13,555 nt of DNA from a bacterium (lineage in GTDB: Bacteria; Zixibacteria; MSB-5A5; GN15; FEB-12). The DNA lies in NCBI GenBank assembly GCA_030619425.1, contig JAUXBJ010000014.1, forward strand, positions 1 through 13,555. Reading direction: 5' to 3'. Both the position numbers and the translations under genes were made by a program. Of this stretch, positions 1-6,525 are shown one piece after another (within the stretch, counting starts at the first letter, position 1; each line of letters starts with the position of its first letter). The notes under the pieces are model-generated. The model had not been told where the DNA came from. It ran no database searches and saw only the letters and a list, made by a program, of their open reading frames with translations.

Positions 1-154
1 CGAGTTTCTTGATTTGGTCGCTGGTAAGCAAATCATGTTTCAGCCGCTGCAGTTTACCATCGACACGCACCACCGGCGGTGACCCGACCGTCAGGTGCAA
101 GTCCGACGCATCCATCTTTACCATTTCTTCCAACAACTCACGTAAGGACGCCAT
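1..154 (-). CDS. pilT: PilT, type IV pilus retraction ATPase (N-terminal fragment, cut by window edge)
   Basis: The first 51 codons of a gene that runs off the left edge. The visible protein starts MASLRELLEEMVKMDASDLH and continues with a beta-rich segment containing GSPPVVRVDGKL. This is the characteristic N-terminal PAS-like domain of PilT/PilU retraction ATPases: a short helix, then DASDLHL and PPxxRxxGxL. The Walker motifs would lie outside the window. The ATG at 152-154 is preceded by GGGAG five bases upstream, which supports this start. PilT hexamers at the inner-membrane base of the pilus power pilin depolymerisation, which gives twitching and DNA uptake. It follows pilB on the same strand after a 144-base gap that holds a conserved element shared with the pilB upstream region. 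PilU is an alternative because only the N-terminus is visible. Confidence 0.88.
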   Translation of the reverse strand, partial: MASLRELLEEMVKMDASDLHLTVGSPPVVRVDGKLQRLKHDLLTSDQIKKL

Positions 155-203
155 TCGATTCTCCCGGCCTAAAACGTTATCACTGGCACCAACAGATATC
201 TTC

Positions 204-230
204 TATTAGTATCGGCTTTTCGAGACCGAC
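204..230 (-). promoter_or_regulatory. Conserved 27-base element upstream of pilT
   Basis: Read on the minus strand, it begins GTCGG, has two variable bases, then TCGAAAAG, and ends in a TA-rich TACTAATA. The same arrangement without gaps occurs upstream of pilB (2027-2053). The shared blocks GTCGG, TCGAAAAG and the TAnTAA core fall at identical spacing. It lies 49 bases from the pilT start codon. It could be a promoter or an activator site common to both pilus motor genes. The stretch GCCGATAC with TCAA 15 bases upstream also resembles a sigma-28 promoter here, but that resemblance is not kept in the pilB copy. Confidence 0.4.
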
Positions 231-234
231 CTTG

Positions 235-250
235 ACCGGAAACCTCCGGT
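235..250 (-). other. Inverted repeat in the pilB-pilT gap
   Basis: ACCGGA and TCCGGT are separated by four bases, giving a perfect 6-bp stem between the pilB stop and the pilT start. No T-run follows, so it is not a convincing intrinsic terminator. It could be a weak pause, an mRNA-processing hairpin or a protein site. Confidence 0.3.
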
Positions 251-298
251 GGCCCCCAGTAAGTTGTTGGACAATTGATGGTTACCGGCACTGTCCGG

Positions 299-1996
299 CT
301 AAATCGAGGTGGTGACGGCGAAGACCTCGTCGATACTGACTTCCCCGGCCTTCATCTTTTCGACGGCGCACATACGAAGGCCGAACATTCCCTCTTCAAG
401 GGCAGTCTTCCGGATTTCAGTATCGGAGGACTTGTTCAGAATGTGATTCTCTATAGCTGGCGAAACCGGCATCACCTCGAAAATAGCGGTCCGACCGGAC
501 ATCCCGGTCTCATTGCATTCGGCACAGCCGGCACCCTTAAAGGCGCGAATGTTGCGCAGCAATTCATCGGGCACACCAAGGCTTTCGACCTGCTCCTTGG
601 TGAGGTTGACCTCTTCCTTGCAGCTCTGACAAATCTTGCGCATCATTCTCTGGGCCATGATTAGCTTGGTCGCCGATGCTACCAAATAGAACGGCACACC
701 CATGTCCATAAGACGATTGATCGAGGACGGTGCGTCGTTGGTGTGCAGAGTTGAGAAGACCAAGTGCCCGGTGAGCGCAGCACGGATAGCTATCTCGGCC
801 GTCTCACCGTCACGAATCTCACCAACCATCACGATATCAGGGTCCTGCCGCAAGAACGATCTCAACGCCGCGGCGAAGGTCAGGCCGATCGAGGATTTGA
901 CGGCTACCTGGTTGATGCCGTCAAAGTTAAACTCAACCGGATCCTCGGCCGTCATGATGTTAACATCGATAGTGTTGATCGTCTTAAGGGCCGAATACAA
1001 TGTGGTGGTCTTACCGGAACCGGTCGGTCCCGTCACCAGAACAATGCCGAAAGGAAGATGGATAGCATCATCGAATTTACCCAGGTCGGGTTTTCGGAAA
1101 CCGAGCTTGGTCAGATCGACTTTGAGCGCCTGGGGGTCGAGGATTCGCATCACCACTTTTTCCCCAAAGATAGTCGGCAGCACCGAAACTCGCAGATCCA
1201 CGGTGCGTCCCGCGATCTTGAGTTTGATCCGGCCGTCCTGGGGCAGGCGTCGTTCGGAGATGTCAAGTTCAGCCATAATCTTGACCCGCGAGACAATAGC
1301 CCCCCGATACTTGAACGGCAGCGGCGCCATCTCCTTCAGATCGCCGTCGATGCGATAGCGCACCCGAATACGTTTCTCATAGGTCTCTATGTGAACGTCC
1401 GAGGCGCCCATGCGGATAGCATCCGAGAGTATCGAGTCGACCAGTTTGACCAGCGGCTTGTCCTGAATGGCGGAGAGCAGGTCGGATTCGCTCGGCCCTT
1501 CCTCCGTTGACACCACCTCCAGGTCGGGATCATCCTCCAGCCCTTTGACGATCTCGGAGAGACCGCCGGCGTCGGTATAGAAAGCATCAATCGCTTTCTC
1601 AATGGCCCTCTCGGGAGAAATGACCGGTTGCACCGTGCAGCCGGTTATGAATTTGATGGCATCCAGGACATAGATGTTGTTGGGATCGCTGATAGCCACC
1701 AGCAGGGTGCGATGGAGCTTGCTGACGGCGATGACTTTGAACTTACGGGCGATGTCCAGCGGTATCAGTTTGACGACTTCAGGATTAAGCTCGACATCGG
1801 ACAGCCTGAGGGCGCCAATCTTAAGATGTTTGCCGACGAAATTGGCAATCTCATCTTCCGACTCAGCCGCCCCAATCCTGACCAGGGCGGTCTGGAAGGT
1901 CTCTTGCTTTTCTTTTACCAGAGCTAGTGCTTCATCAACCTGGTCCGGCGTGATCTTGCCGGCCTTGACAAGCATTGCTCCCAATTCCGCAGACAT
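299..1996 (-). CDS. pilB: PilB, type IV pilus extension ATPase (GspE family)
   Basis: A 565-residue secretion ATPase of normal PilB/GspE length. Residues 1-150 form the T2SSE_N (MshEN-like) domain, which begins with a degenerate LGxMLVxAGKIT motif. The catalytic part shows Walker A GPTGSGKT (323-330), the Asp box AEDPVE (350-355), Walker B ending in GEIRD (392-396) and the His box STLHTND (415-421). Four cysteines (C456, C459, C491, C494) form the zinc-binding tetracysteine motif typical of PilB/GspE and absent from PilT. The protein assembles as a cytoplasmic hexamer and drives pilin polymerisation. The ATG at 1994-1996 has AGGA just upstream. pilB follows mglB after a 76-base gap that holds a possible promoter element, and it precedes pilT. 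This context of MglA, MglB and pilT favours a pilus role over type II secretion. Confidence 0.93.
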   Translation of the reverse strand: MSAELGAMLVKAGKITPDQVDEALALVKEKQETFQTALVRIGAAESEDEIANFVGKHLKIGALRLSDVELNPEVVKLIPLDIARKFKVIAVSKLHRTLLVAISDPNNIYVLDAIKFITGCTVQPVISPERAIEKAIDAFYTDAGGLSEIVKGLEDDPDLEVVSTEEGPSESDLLSAIQDKPLVKLVDSILSDAIRMGASDVHIETYEKRIRVRYRIDGDLKEMAPLPFKYRGAIVSRVKIMAELDISERRLPQDGRIKLKIAGRTVDLRVSVLPTIFGEKVVMRILDPQALKVDLTKLGFRKPDLGKFDDAIHLPFGIVLVTGPTGSGKTTTLYSALKTINTIDVNIMTAEDPVEFNFDGINQVAVKSSIGLTFAAALRSFLRQDPDIVMVGEIRDGETAEIAIRAALTGHLVFSTLHTNDAPSSINRLMDMGVPFYLVASATKLIMAQRMMRKICQSCKEEVNLTKEQVESLGVPDELLRNIRAFKGAGCAECNETGMSGRTAIFEVMPVSPAIENHILNKSSDTEIRKTALEEGMFGLRMCAVEKMKAGEVSIDEVFAVTTSI

Positions 1997-2026
1997 CTAT
2001 CCTGCCCGTAAATTATTGCGGTTGCG

Positions 2027-2053
2027 GTTTACTAATGTCTTTTCGACGCCGAC
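2027..2053 (-). promoter_or_regulatory. Conserved 27-base element upstream of pilB
   Basis: The minus strand reads GTCGG, two bases, TCGAAAAG, then a TA-rich segment with TTAGTAA. It aligns without gaps to the element upstream of pilT at 204-230 and ends 30 bases before the pilB start codon. Its position suggests that pilB can be transcribed separately from the mgl operon. Which sigma factor or regulator would read it cannot be decided from two copies. Confidence 0.4.
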
Positions 2054-2072
2054 CCGTCCTCCCCGCACCAGA

Positions 2073-2564
2073 CTAGTCCTGAAAAATATCGTCCAGTTTG
2101 TCCTGAGTCATATCAGCGAATTCGTCGGAAATGCCGGGCTTTACGCCAGTGGCGGACTTGGCCTTGATCTGCTCGAATATCCTGGCCAACTCGGCCGATG
2201 CTTCCTTGGCGTAGAGGCGGACCATGCCGATAGTCGTACGGTCGTCAAAGATCACTACCAGGATCGACCTCTCGCCGACCAGCGACATGTGAATATGGTC
2301 CTTCTTGCCCTGATGGAACAGGACTGAGAACTCCTCTTCACCTACCAACCGAGCGATCTCTCTGGTCGAAGCGAACGAACCGGCCAACAGCGCAGCCAGC
2401 GCGGTCGTGTCAAGCGAATGGGTAAAGCCCTGGCGAGTAATAAGATGACCGTCCTTGTCCACCAACAAGGCGCACCTGGCCTCGGCCCCTTTCAGCATCT
2501 TGGACATGAGAGACTCGATCAGGTTAATTTCTTCTTCATAGATGATCAGCGTGTCGTCTGCCAT
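2073..2564 (-). CDS. mglB: MglB, roadblock/LC7 regulator of the MglA GTPase
   Basis: A 163-residue protein that resembles Myxococcus MglB over its whole length. It has an N-terminal YEEE segment, a roadblock/LC7 fold (about 10-125) with LLVDKDGHLI and the central LVVIFDDRTT strand, and a separate acidic C-terminal helix ending KLDDIFQD. In Myxococcus and Thermus, MglB dimers bind MglA and act as its GAP. The C-terminal helix of MglB contacts MglA and modulates nucleotide exchange, and its conservation here argues that this is the true MglB rather than a generic roadblock protein. The ATG has a strong AGGAGG five bases upstream and starts 17 bases after the mglA stop, so the two are co-translated. 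The order mglA-mglB is the reverse of the Myxococcus mglBA order. Confidence 0.87.
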   Translation of the reverse strand: MADDTLIIYEEEINLIESLMSKMLKGAEARCALLVDKDGHLITRQGFTHSLDTTALAALLAGSFASTREIARLVGEEEFSVLFHQGKKDHIHMSLVGERSILVVIFDDRTTIGMVRLYAKEASAELARIFEQIKAKSATGVKPGISDEFADMTQDKLDDIFQD

Positions 2565-2581
2565 TATGGCCTCCTGAGTAC

Positions 2582-3775
2582 CTACTTGATTCCAAATAAT
2601 CGCTTGAAGAAACCACGTTTCCTGCTCACACTCCGACGTCTGAGCGGCGGGGCCATGCCGGGCAAAGAGCTGCCGGATGGAGCCGCGCCGGTGTCGGCAC
2701 TGGAATTCTTCAAGACGTTTTTCTCGTACGAAACTTCGGCCGACGATTCTTTCGGTGTCGGCGTGAAAGCAATCGGCGTAATCTTCTTTGCCCCGGACTC
2801 CTCACGATCGCCGGGGAAGGGTCGCGAGCTTGCCGGTTGGGAGTCATCTGGGCTCTGGGCGGCAGGTTCCGGTATCTTGGACGACTCCACGCTCTCAGTA
2901 GCCGCAGACGGTGTCGCCTGAGCATCAACCGGTGACGGATCAGCAGCTTCCGGTTTGGGCGCCGCCACTGACGATGGCTCCTGATAGGATGGCGATGCCG
3001 GCGTTGTCGCCACGGGATCGGACGGCTCCGTCGAGGCTGACGGAGACGATGTTGCAGTGACTTCCGGCTCTGCCGTAGGGTACGGTCGCGATGTAGAAGC
3101 AGTTGGCGCCGACATGACCGGTGTTGCCGCCGCAACCTCCGGCTGAGGTGTGGCCCCAGCAGTTTCGCTGCTCGCGGGCTGGGATCGCGTCCCGGCCGAC
3201 TTGGCTCTGTCGAGCACCAGCTTGATGATCAACTTGAGAGTATCAAAGACGCCGTTACCGATCGTGGCCGAGGCCTCGTAGTACGGCCAGCCTTTCGGGT
3301 TCAGTCTCTCCTCCAACTGAGCAACCGACATCACGCCGGGCAGGTCCCGCTTGTTGTACTGAATCACCAGTGGCATTTCATCAAGGTTGTATCCGTATTC
3401 CTCGAGGTTCTCCTGGAGGTTCATCAGCGACTCGATATTCTCATCGAGCTTATCCGGCTGGCTATCGGCCACGAAGACGACACCGTCGACACCGCGCAGC
3501 ACCAGCTTACGGGTGGCGTTGTAATACACCTGTCCAGGCACGGTGTAAAGCTGAAACTTGGCCGCAAAACCGTTGATCGTGCCGATGTTGATCGGCAGGA
3601 AATCAAAGTAGAGGGTGCGGTCGGCCTCGGTAGCCAGCGAAATCAAATCACCGCGTGTATTCCCGGGCACTTTGGAATGCACGTACTGCAGGTTGGTAGT
3701 CTTACCGGAAAGCCCCGGTCCGTAGTAGACAATCTTGCAGCAGACTTCCCGTGAAGAATAGTTGATTGATACCAT
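2582..3775 (-). CDS. mglA: MglA-type small Ras-like GTPase with long low-complexity C-terminal tail
   Basis: A 397-residue protein whose first 192 residues are a full MglA GTPase. Visible motifs are P-loop GPGLSGKT (19-26), the catalytic arginine in TEADRT (R53), TVPGQ with Q82, G4 NKRD (141-144) and G5 EASA (167-170). R53 and Q82 fall at the same numbers as the MglA catalytic residues. GTP-bound MglA marks the leading pole and positions pilus motors and other motility machinery. Known MglA proteins end near residue 195. Here about 205 further residues follow, mostly Pro, Ala, Ser and Thr with scattered Glu/Asp, and then a basic end (379-397) RRRSVSRKRGFFKRLFGIK. The tail looks disordered and its end resembles a membrane-binding amphipathic helix. 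The ATG has only AAGG two bases upstream, so translation is probably coupled to the preceding roadblock gene, 18 bases away. Confidence 0.92.
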   Translation of the reverse strand: MVSINYSSREVCCKIVYYGPGLSGKTTNLQYVHSKVPGNTRGDLISLATEADRTLYFDFLPINIGTINGFAAKFQLYTVPGQVYYNATRKLVLRGVDGVVFVADSQPDKLDENIESLMNLQENLEEYGYNLDEMPLVIQYNKRDLPGVMSVAQLEERLNPKGWPYYEASATIGNGVFDTLKLIIKLVLDRAKSAGTRSQPASSETAGATPQPEVAAATPVMSAPTASTSRPYPTAEPEVTATSSPSASTEPSDPVATTPASPSYQEPSSVAAPKPEAADPSPVDAQATPSAATESVESSKIPEPAAQSPDDSQPASSRPFPGDREESGAKKITPIAFTPTPKESSAEVSYEKNVLKNSSADTGAAPSGSSLPGMAPPLRRRSVSRKRGFFKRLFGIK

Positions 3776-3793
3776 AACCTTCGTTCCCGGTCG

Positions 3794-4147
3794 CTACTCT
3801 ATCAGATTTGCGGCTGTACTCAACTTGCCGATAGCGTTATTCATTTCCAGTCGAATCAGCCCGATGTTCACCTGCTTCTCGGTCGTCACCACCAGAATAC
3901 CTTTACCGGCATCAGCGAAAAACAGCTTACCGTTTTCGGCTTCAATAGTCACCTGCCTCAAGGGTCGCGTTTCGAGACGCTCCAGCGACCTCTGGATGTT
4001 GGAGGTGATCGAGGCAGCCAGCGCCCCAATGGTGTCGCCGTCGAAGCTCTCGTCGAGATCGGCGGCGATCACAATACCGTCACCTCCGACAACCATTGAG
4101 CCGGTGATACCTGATGTTTTATTAAGATCACTAAGCACTTGGTACAT
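3794..4147 (-). CDS. Stand-alone roadblock/LC7 domain protein
   Basis: A 117-residue protein that is little more than one roadblock/LC7 domain. It has an N-terminal helix, the SMVVGGDGIVIAADL beta-hairpin, a central helix around LAASITSNIQRSLERL, then strands ending in GILVVTTEKQVNIGLIR and a final helix. Such domains form dimers and act as platforms or regulators of small GTPases. The gene overlaps the 3' end of the upstream membrane-roadblock gene by 17 bases and lies just before mglA, so all three are probably translated from one message. The ATG is supported by GGAG seven bases upstream. It lacks the C-terminal MglA-contacting helix of MglB. Whether it binds MglA, MglB or the other roadblock proteins cannot be read from the sequence. 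Confidence 0.82.
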   Translation of the reverse strand: MYQVLSDLNKTSGITGSMVVGGDGIVIAADLDESFDGDTIGALAASITSNIQRSLERLETRPLRQVTIEAENGKLFFADAGKGILVVTTEKQVNIGLIRLEMNNAIGKLSTAANLIE

Positions 4148-5120
4148 GGGTTCTCTCCGCCTTTTCGTAGAGCTTGTCGCCGTACCGTTCGGCTACATAT
4201 TTCTTTATTATTTCGAGCCCCTGGTTGATTCTGATATTCAGCAGATCATCGCTCTGCCATTCGGCCACCACCATCAGGGAGAAGGAGTTTCCGAAGGCAA
4301 CGACGACACGTTTATCGGCCATCTCGATTCTCAGCTTTTGAGGTTCACCCCAGCGTCCGCGGCTCAGCACCGTTCTGTTAGCCTCCAGAAGAGACAGCGC
4401 ATATGGCGCCCATTCTTCGCTGTTGATATTGTGCCGGCTAAACTGTCCCAGCAGAAGACCTTCATGATCGACCACAGCGGCCATCTGCACCGAGGCGTCA
4501 CCCCCGATGTAGCGCACGGCGCGCTCGAATCCGTTGCCGCCGGCGTCGGGGATCTCACTGACTGTATCAAAGGAGGCAACCGGTACCGCTTCCGGCTCAG
4601 CCGGTTTGGGTTTCTCAGGGGCGGACAGGCTCACACCGCGCTCACGCGAGACTGCGATCGATGTCCGACCCGTCTCAGTACTTACCGTCGTCTCCGGTCG
4701 TGTCGGCCGCAGCGGCCGTCTCTGCGTCTCCGAAATCAGTTGGGTCCACAGGGGACGTAGAACAAAAGGCGCGGTTATCACATGCAGTAGCAACGCCGGC
4801 AGATAACCCGAGGTGCCGAGGGTCAGTGCAACTTTCACGTTCATGGCATAAACAGCGGCGATTGTCAGCCCGAACAGCACACCCAGACCCAGCCGGTACA
4901 CGAAACAAATACCAGCCACCTGGATCAGTTGCATCAGTGTCACCCGACGACACAACACCCAGGTCACCAAGCCGAAGAATATCAACTCGTACATGATGTT
5001 GATGAGCGACGGCTTGAGCACCGAGGCGCCGAATTGTTCCGGGAACATAATCAGCGGTACGATCAACAGCACGAGCGAATACAGTGCAGATTGACGGGCG
5101 ATGCGTGAGCTAATCTCCAT
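4131..5120 (-). CDS. Membrane protein with cytoplasmic roadblock/LC7 domain
   Basis: A 329-residue protein of unrecognised family. Residues 1-125 contain about four hydrophobic segments (roughly 11-27, 40-57, 64-92 and 105-123). A Pro/Arg/Glu-rich linker (130-190) follows, and then a roadblock-like domain (about 195-312) with MAAVVDHEGLLLGQFSR and VVVAFGNSFSLMVVAEW strands. It would tether a roadblock module to the inner membrane, and a role as membrane receptor or scaffold for the MglA GTPase system is inferred from its place in the operon. An in-frame ATG lies 42 bases further upstream, but the chosen start at 5118-5120 has AAAGGGG six bases before it and follows the stop of the TPR-roadblock gene by 10 bases. 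The longer form would overlap that gene. The 3' end overlaps the next roadblock gene. Confidence 0.8.
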   Translation of the reverse strand: MEISSRIARQSALYSLVLLIVPLIMFPEQFGASVLKPSLINIMYELIFFGLVTWVLCRRVTLMQLIQVAGICFVYRLGLGVLFGLTIAAVYAMNVKVALTLGTSGYLPALLLHVITAPFVLRPLWTQLISETQRRPLRPTRPETTVSTETGRTSIAVSRERGVSLSAPEKPKPAEPEAVPVASFDTVSEIPDAGGNGFERAVRYIGGDASVQMAAVVDHEGLLLGQFSRHNINSEEWAPYALSLLEANRTVLSRGRWGEPQKLRIEMADKRVVVAFGNSFSLMVVAEWQSDDLLNIRINQGLEIIKKYVAERYGDKLYEKAERTHVPSA

Positions 5121-5130
5121 GACGACCCCT

Positions 5131-6045
5131 TTAGTTCCAACCCTGCTGCTTGAGCAGAGCATCTAATTTCATTCTCAGAGCGCCCAGGTTACTCTTACTG
5201 TTGGCGACAAACAGAAACATGCCGGCATGGGCGCGCACGGTGTAGATAGTATGGTCACCGGTCTCTACCAGGACCGTATGGACTTTACCGAAACAACTAT
5301 CTATCAGTGTCTGATCAAGTTTACGGCTGATCTCACAGCCGACAGCTCCGCAGACGTTGCGATCCATGCGCATGGTCCACTGTGACTTAACCACTAGTCC
5401 CTCAGGGTTGGCGAATAAAGCACCGTCAACACCCGGCAAGGCGATTACCCATTCGAGTATCTGGTCGACATCCGGCGCCACACCATCGTCAGCCTCTCTC
5501 AAGTCCATCGTTGTCGCCGGATCAGCGACCACGGTTTCATCATGACTCTCGGCGCCCACAGATAATGCGGAGGACGGTTGCACCGTGACCACCGGAGTTG
5601 CTTCGCCTACCATGGCAGCGTGCCGCTGCGGAATCTGTCGGGCGATAGATAGCAGCTTGGTAATATGCCCACTGGCAGGATCGCTTTCGTGCAACTTCTT
5701 GAGTAGCTTAATAGCCGGCTGGAATTCTCCCTTGTAGATATGAATCTCCGCCAGCAACAGCTCGGTCGCTCGGGTCCAACCATCGCACTCAGCCGCTTTG
5801 CGGGCCTCGATCTCGGCCCAATCAAACAACTGCCGGTCGAGATTGATCTTGGCCATAACGACATGGGCCGAGCCATAAGACGGATGGACTTTCAGACCAT
5901 TCTGGCAAATCCGAAATGCCTTCTCCAAACCTCCTTTGCGACGCAAGGCTTCAGCCAAGGCAGCGAAGATTTGCGAGTTGGGATCCTGATCCAGGATCTT
6001 CTGGCACTTGGCGACTCGACTGTCTATTTCAGTGGCACTGGTCAC
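5131..6045 (-). CDS. TPR-repeat protein with C-terminal roadblock/LC7 domain
   Basis: A 304-residue fusion. Residues 10-130 form about three tetratricopeptide repeats (helical pairs such as AALAEALRRKGGLEKAFRIC and LLLAEIHIYKGEFQPAIKLL). A linker of about 50 residues follows, then a roadblock domain (192-302) with VDGALFANPEGLVVKSQW and TIYTVRAHAGMFLFVANS. TPRs bind protein partners, so this looks like a scaffold linking the roadblock/MglA system to another component. The partner is unknown. It is the first gene of the roadblock-mgl cluster. The start is GTG at 6043-6045: an in-frame stop lies only 24 bases upstream and no ATG lies between. The nearest purine-rich site, AAGG, is an unusually distant 13 bases away. 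A candidate sigma-70 promoter lies at 6109-6137. Confidence 0.82.
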   Translation of the reverse strand: MTSATEIDSRVAKCQKILDQDPNSQIFAALAEALRRKGGLEKAFRICQNGLKVHPSYGSAHVVMAKINLDRQLFDWAEIEARKAAECDGWTRATELLLAEIHIYKGEFQPAIKLLKKLHESDPASGHITKLLSIARQIPQRHAAMVGEATPVVTVQPSSALSVGAESHDETVVADPATTMDLREADDGVAPDVDQILEWVIALPGVDGALFANPEGLVVKSQWTMRMDRNVCGAVGCEISRKLDQTLIDSCFGKVHTVLVETGDHTIYTVRAHAGMFLFVANSKSNLGALRMKLDALLKQQGWN

Positions 6046-6108
6046 GATACAACTGTAACCTTGAGTTTAGTAATCTCTTACCATTACGGCGAATTTAATC
6101 AACCAGTA

Positions 6109-6137
6109 AGTATTGTTATAACATGTGATTATGTCAA
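6109..6137 (-). promoter_or_regulatory. Candidate sigma-70 promoter for the roadblock-mgl-pil cluster
   Basis: The minus strand carries a perfect TTGACA at 6132-6137, a 17-base spacer and AATACT (4 of 6 matches to TATAAT) at 6109-6114, in a markedly AT-rich gap between genes. Transcription would begin near 6102, giving a leader of about 57 bases to the GTG start. The -35 lies eight bases after the upstream stop codon and no terminator separates them, so readthrough from the upstream pair is also possible. Confidence 0.6.
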
Positions 6138-6144
6138 CCTAAAT

Positions 6145-6513
6145 CTACTCACAACTGAGGGTTCGACGAGCCTCGTGTACGCCGTAAGCAAACAATCCAA
6201 CCATGAGAACCAGCAGGAGCGGCACCACAAAGCTCGGCAGGCTCACGAATTCGAAGGCATGCAACAGTGCGGCAACCTGGGCCAGGGCCAGTACTATGAA
6301 GCCGACGACAAACAACTGCCAGCTTTTGAGGAGCAGTCCACCGCGAACCAGGTCGGTCACGCGAAAGGCGCCCACCAAACCGAACACGGCTACTGCCAGC
6401 ACCACCAGATTGAAAATAGTCGGTGGGTTCTTAATCACAGCCAGATTGGCCGCGTGGGCCGCTGGACTGAAAAGGAGTATTAAACCCGCGGGAATAGCTA
6501 CATAACGTCTCAT
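6145..6513 (-). CDS. Small membrane protein with signal peptide, unknown function
   Basis: A 122-residue protein that I do not recognise. It has an N-terminal signal sequence (about 1-21, MRRYVAIPAGLILLF then SPAAHA, with a likely AHA|AN cleavage) followed by three hydrophobic helices (about 33-52, 62-84 and 91-110) and a short polar tail ending SCE. The start ATG at 6511-6513 has GAGG six bases upstream and lies 12 bases after the stop of the DUF4388 gene. A GTG at 6525 would add four residues but has no good ribosome-binding site. It is co-oriented and almost certainly co-transcribed with the DUF4388 gene, so a role linked to that regulator at the inner membrane is possible but unproven. 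Confidence 0.75.
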   Translation of the reverse strand: MRRYVAIPAGLILLFSPAAHAANLAVIKNPPTIFNLVVLAVAVFGLVGAFRVTDLVRGGLLLKSWQLFVVGFIVLALAQVAALLHAFEFVSLPSFVVPLLLVLMVGLFAYGVHEARRTLSCE

Positions 6514-6525
6514 ATTCAACCTCAC

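Noticed and set aside
204..234. Sigma-28 (FliA) promoter before pilT
   Set aside because: TCAA-15-GCCGATAC fits the pattern, but the equivalent bases in the pilB copy do not, and no flagellar genes are near. The conserved part is a different set of bases.
764..1510. Long plus-strand open frame (248 codons) opposite pilB
   Set aside because: It lies wholly antisense to a clear PilB with intact motifs, and its translation looks like no family. It is a codon-bias shadow.
3762..4760. Long plus-strand open frame (332 codons) opposite mglA and the roadblock genes
   Set aside because: It crosses several confident minus-strand genes and their junctions, and has no ribosome-binding site or recognisable domain.
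5121..5162. Earlier ATG for the membrane-roadblock protein
   Set aside because: It would overlap the TPR-roadblock gene and has no ribosome-binding site, whereas the ATG at 5120 has AAAGGGG at ideal distance.
5740..6483. Plus-strand open frame (247 codons) across the TPR-roadblock and small membrane genes
   Set aside because: It covers a promoter and two supported opposite-strand genes, and its composition is rich in His/Gln as expected of an antisense shadow.
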